Assembly (NCBI RefSeq): GCF_003841505.1
Contig: NZ_REGA01000027.1
Coordinates: 1 to 35,003 of the forward strand
DNA length: 35,003 nt
Origin: Natrarchaeobius chitinivorans
GTDB taxonomy: Archaea; Halobacteriota; Halobacteria; Halobacteriales; Natrialbaceae
Direction: 5' to 3'
Translations under genes and position numbers: made by a program
Shown here: positions 33,850 to 35,003 of the stretch, piece after piece
Numbering within the stretch: the first letter of the stretch is position 1
Layout: each line of letters opens with the position of its first letter
Notes under the pieces: model-generated
What the model saw: only the letters and a program-made list of their open reading frames with translations
The model's database searches: none
What the model was told of the DNA's origin: nothing

Positions 33850-34602
33850 TCACTCGGGGTCGGGCTCGAGCGAGACGAACTCGAGACCGTGTTCGGCCAG
33901 CAGCCGTTCGGCCCGCTCGGTGACCGAGGGAGCGACGAGAACGCCGCGAACCGCGGCGTCGGCGTGGAGGTCTCGAGCGAGTGCGTCGACGTATCGCCGC
34001 AGTTGACTCACCGCGTCCGGCCCCACGCGACGGCGTTTGAGTTCGACGACGACGGCCCGTCCCGCCGTATCCTCGCCGTAGATGTCGACGGCTCCCGCGG
34101 GGGTGTCGCGTTCGGTCGCGAGCGGCCGGAACCCCGGCTCGAGCAGGGTCGGCTCCTCGAGGATTCGCTGTCGGAGATCCTCCTCCGTTCCCGAAAGCGC
34201 GAGTTCGTTCTCGTCGGAGCCGGCGAACGACGACACCTGCAGGACGTCGCGGAAGCGGACGAGAAGCCGTTCTTCCGGCGTCTTCCGAACGCTCTCGAGG
34301 ACGAGCGCGTCGGTTCCTTTCTCGCGGACACACCGGACGTCGTGATCACAGCCGGGCGGCTGCCAGTTGACCGGCTGTTGGCCCTCGTCGGTGTGGACGA
34401 GCGTCGCGCCGTCCGGTTTGAGCATGACGTGGCGGTCGCCCTCCGCGAGTCGGCTCGAGGCCCGCCCCTCGTAATCGACGGTACACCGTCCGAAGACGGT
34501 GACGAGCGCTTCGCGCTCGGTCCCCTTTGCGATCGCCTCTCGGGCGGCCTCCGGGGACGGATCCTCGAGGCTCGAGACGGAGGCACGTTCGGTCGTCGTC
34601 AC
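33850..34602 (-). CDS. nucS: EndoMS/NucS mismatch-specific endonuclease
   Basis: This 250-residue protein cuts both strands around mismatches (EndoMS) and also acts on flapped or splayed DNA. The N-terminal DNA-binding domain has Arg47 (VDYEGRAS) and NWQPPG with Trp80, and the C-terminal nuclease domain has VDIYGED (Asp173), VVELKRRR (Glu187, Lys189) and QLRRYVDAL, which match known active-site residues of the family. I see no clear PIP-box for PCNA binding at the C-terminus, which ends EFVSLEPDPE. The start is GTG, supported by a TATA box about 27 bp upstream. It is convergent with mutS, with 16 bp between the two stops. Confidence 0.93.
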   Translation of the reverse strand: MTTTERASVSSLEDPSPEAAREAIAKGTEREALVTVFGRCTVDYEGRASSRLAEGDRHVMLKPDGATLVHTDEGQQPVNWQPPGCDHDVRCVREKGTDALVLESVRKTPEERLLVRFRDVLQVSSFAGSDENELALSGTEEDLRQRILEEPTLLEPGFRPLATERDTPAGAVDIYGEDTAGRAVVVELKRRRVGPDAVSQLRRYVDALARDLHADAAVRGVLVAPSVTERAERLLAEHGLEFVSLEPDPE

Positions 34603-34623
34603 TGAAAGAAGCTAGTTCTCGCC

Positions 34624-34633
34624 CGGATAAAAG
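34624..34633 (-). promoter_or_regulatory. TATA box of nucS
   Basis: CTTTTATCCG on the minus strand is centred about 27 bp upstream of the GTG start at 34602. Confidence 0.55.
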
Positions 34634-34683
34634 GGATACGACACGGGTGCACTGCGGCGGTGAGTGTGATGCTCCGACTGCTG

Positions 34684-34769
34684 AGTATCGTTCCAACCAT
34701 CGGCTGATGGGCGAAATCGGACCACACCGCATGATTTCGCTCATCAGTTCAGGCTTGGGACGCCACTGA
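34684..34769. repeat. 86-bp imperfect palindromic repeat, copy 2
   Basis: This copy has the same length as 201-286 and matches it in 72 of 86 positions. The outer parts pair (GTTCCAACC with GCTTGGGAC) and the inner arms GCGAAATC and GATTTCGC pair exactly. It ends at 34769, directly before the left terminal repeat of the next IS630 element. No TA lies at this border (the last bases are TGA). Confidence 0.7.
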
Positions 34770-35003
34770 GTGCACTTGCAAGCGTCGACTGCTTAGCTTA
34801 TCTCTTCTGAGCACCTCTCTATAGGGATGGGACGGAAAAAGCACATCGTCAACCTCTCTGACAAGGAACGAAGCGAACTTGAGGCGATTATCTCGACGGG
34901 TGAACATAGAGCAGAGGATATCACCCGCGCACGAATCCTGCTAAAGGCTGACGAGGGGCTCACAGATCCCGCGATCTGTGAGCACCTCGATTGTTCGATC
35001 TCT
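34770..35003 (+). mobile_element. IS630-family insertion sequence, left (5') end
   Basis: A terminal inverted repeat at 34770-34794 (starts GTGCACTTGCAAGCG) mirrors the right end of the transposon at the other window edge. A transposase gene starts at 34827 and continues past the window. The element is in the same orientation as the one at 1-199. Confidence 0.75.
34827..35003 (+). CDS. IS630-family transposase, N-terminal fragment
   Basis: The 59 visible codons begin MGRKKHIVNLSDKERSELEA, then HRAEDITRARILLKADEGLTDPAICEHLDCS, which is the N-terminal helix-turn-helix of IS630-type transposases that binds the terminal repeats. The frame runs off the window end. A CTATAGGG sequence just before the ATG may be part of its promoter. 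Confidence 0.8.
   Translation, partial: MGRKKHIVNLSDKERSELEAIISTGEHRAEDITRARILLKADEGLTDPAICEHLDCSIS

Overview
The window is chromosomal DNA from an extremely halophilic archaeon (class Halobacteria). The evidence is high GC, very acidic predicted proteins, an archaeal release factor aRF1, FAU-1, a class III GTP cyclohydrolase, Bat-type HTH_10 and HalOD1 proteins, Tat-type signal peptides, and archaeal TATA boxes about 25-30 bases upstream of many start codons, which implies mostly leaderless mRNAs. I cannot fix the genus from the sequence; the gene style fits the Natrialba/Natrinema/Haloterrigena group.

Layout. Both window edges lie inside IS630-family transposons in the same orientation: the 3' end of one at 1-199 and the 5' end of another from 34770. 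Each transposon end abuts an 86-bp imperfect palindromic repeat (201-286 and 34684-34769). In between, 0.5-5 kb holds a small membrane protein, a PrsW-type membrane protease, a conserved hypothetical protein, the RNA-binding/RNase protein FAU-1, and a Bat-type regulator divergent from an SDR-like protein. 6-12.6 kb holds a membrane histidine kinase, an aldo/keto reductase, two left-handed beta-helix acyltransferases, small zinc-ribbon and HalOD1 proteins, and a TraB-like protein. 12.9-19.7 kb holds a secreted CARDB protein, aRF1 (prf1), a MinD-like ATPase, an Asp-rich Tat lipoprotein and arginyl-tRNA synthetase. 19.7-24.5 kb holds a regulator with an operator-like palindrome, a secreted NagZ-type GH3 hydrolase, and an overlapping thiolase-like/DUF35-like gene pair. 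24.5-30.8 kb holds a disordered acidic protein, a DUF7504-like protein, a YprB-type nuclease, a thioesterase, a second HalOD1 protein, tRNA-Thr(TGT), a GNAT, a CBS/zinc-ribbon protein, GTP cyclohydrolase III and a DUF5785 protein. 31-34.6 kb holds mutS convergent with nucS, so two separate mismatch-repair proteins sit tail to tail.

Most of the window is ordinary housekeeping and regulatory chromosome. The points that deserve a second look are the thiolase-like/OB pair that lacks both the catalytic cysteine and the zinc-ribbon cysteines, the mutS-nucS adjacency, the palindromic repeats at the transposon edges, a strong 44-base hairpin in a divergent promoter region, short tandem repeats of 27, 30 and 33 bp in spacers, a duplicated ribosome-binding site and start before fau-1, and unusual core bases in the tRNA-Thr. 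No CRISPR array, prophage or defence cluster is visible.
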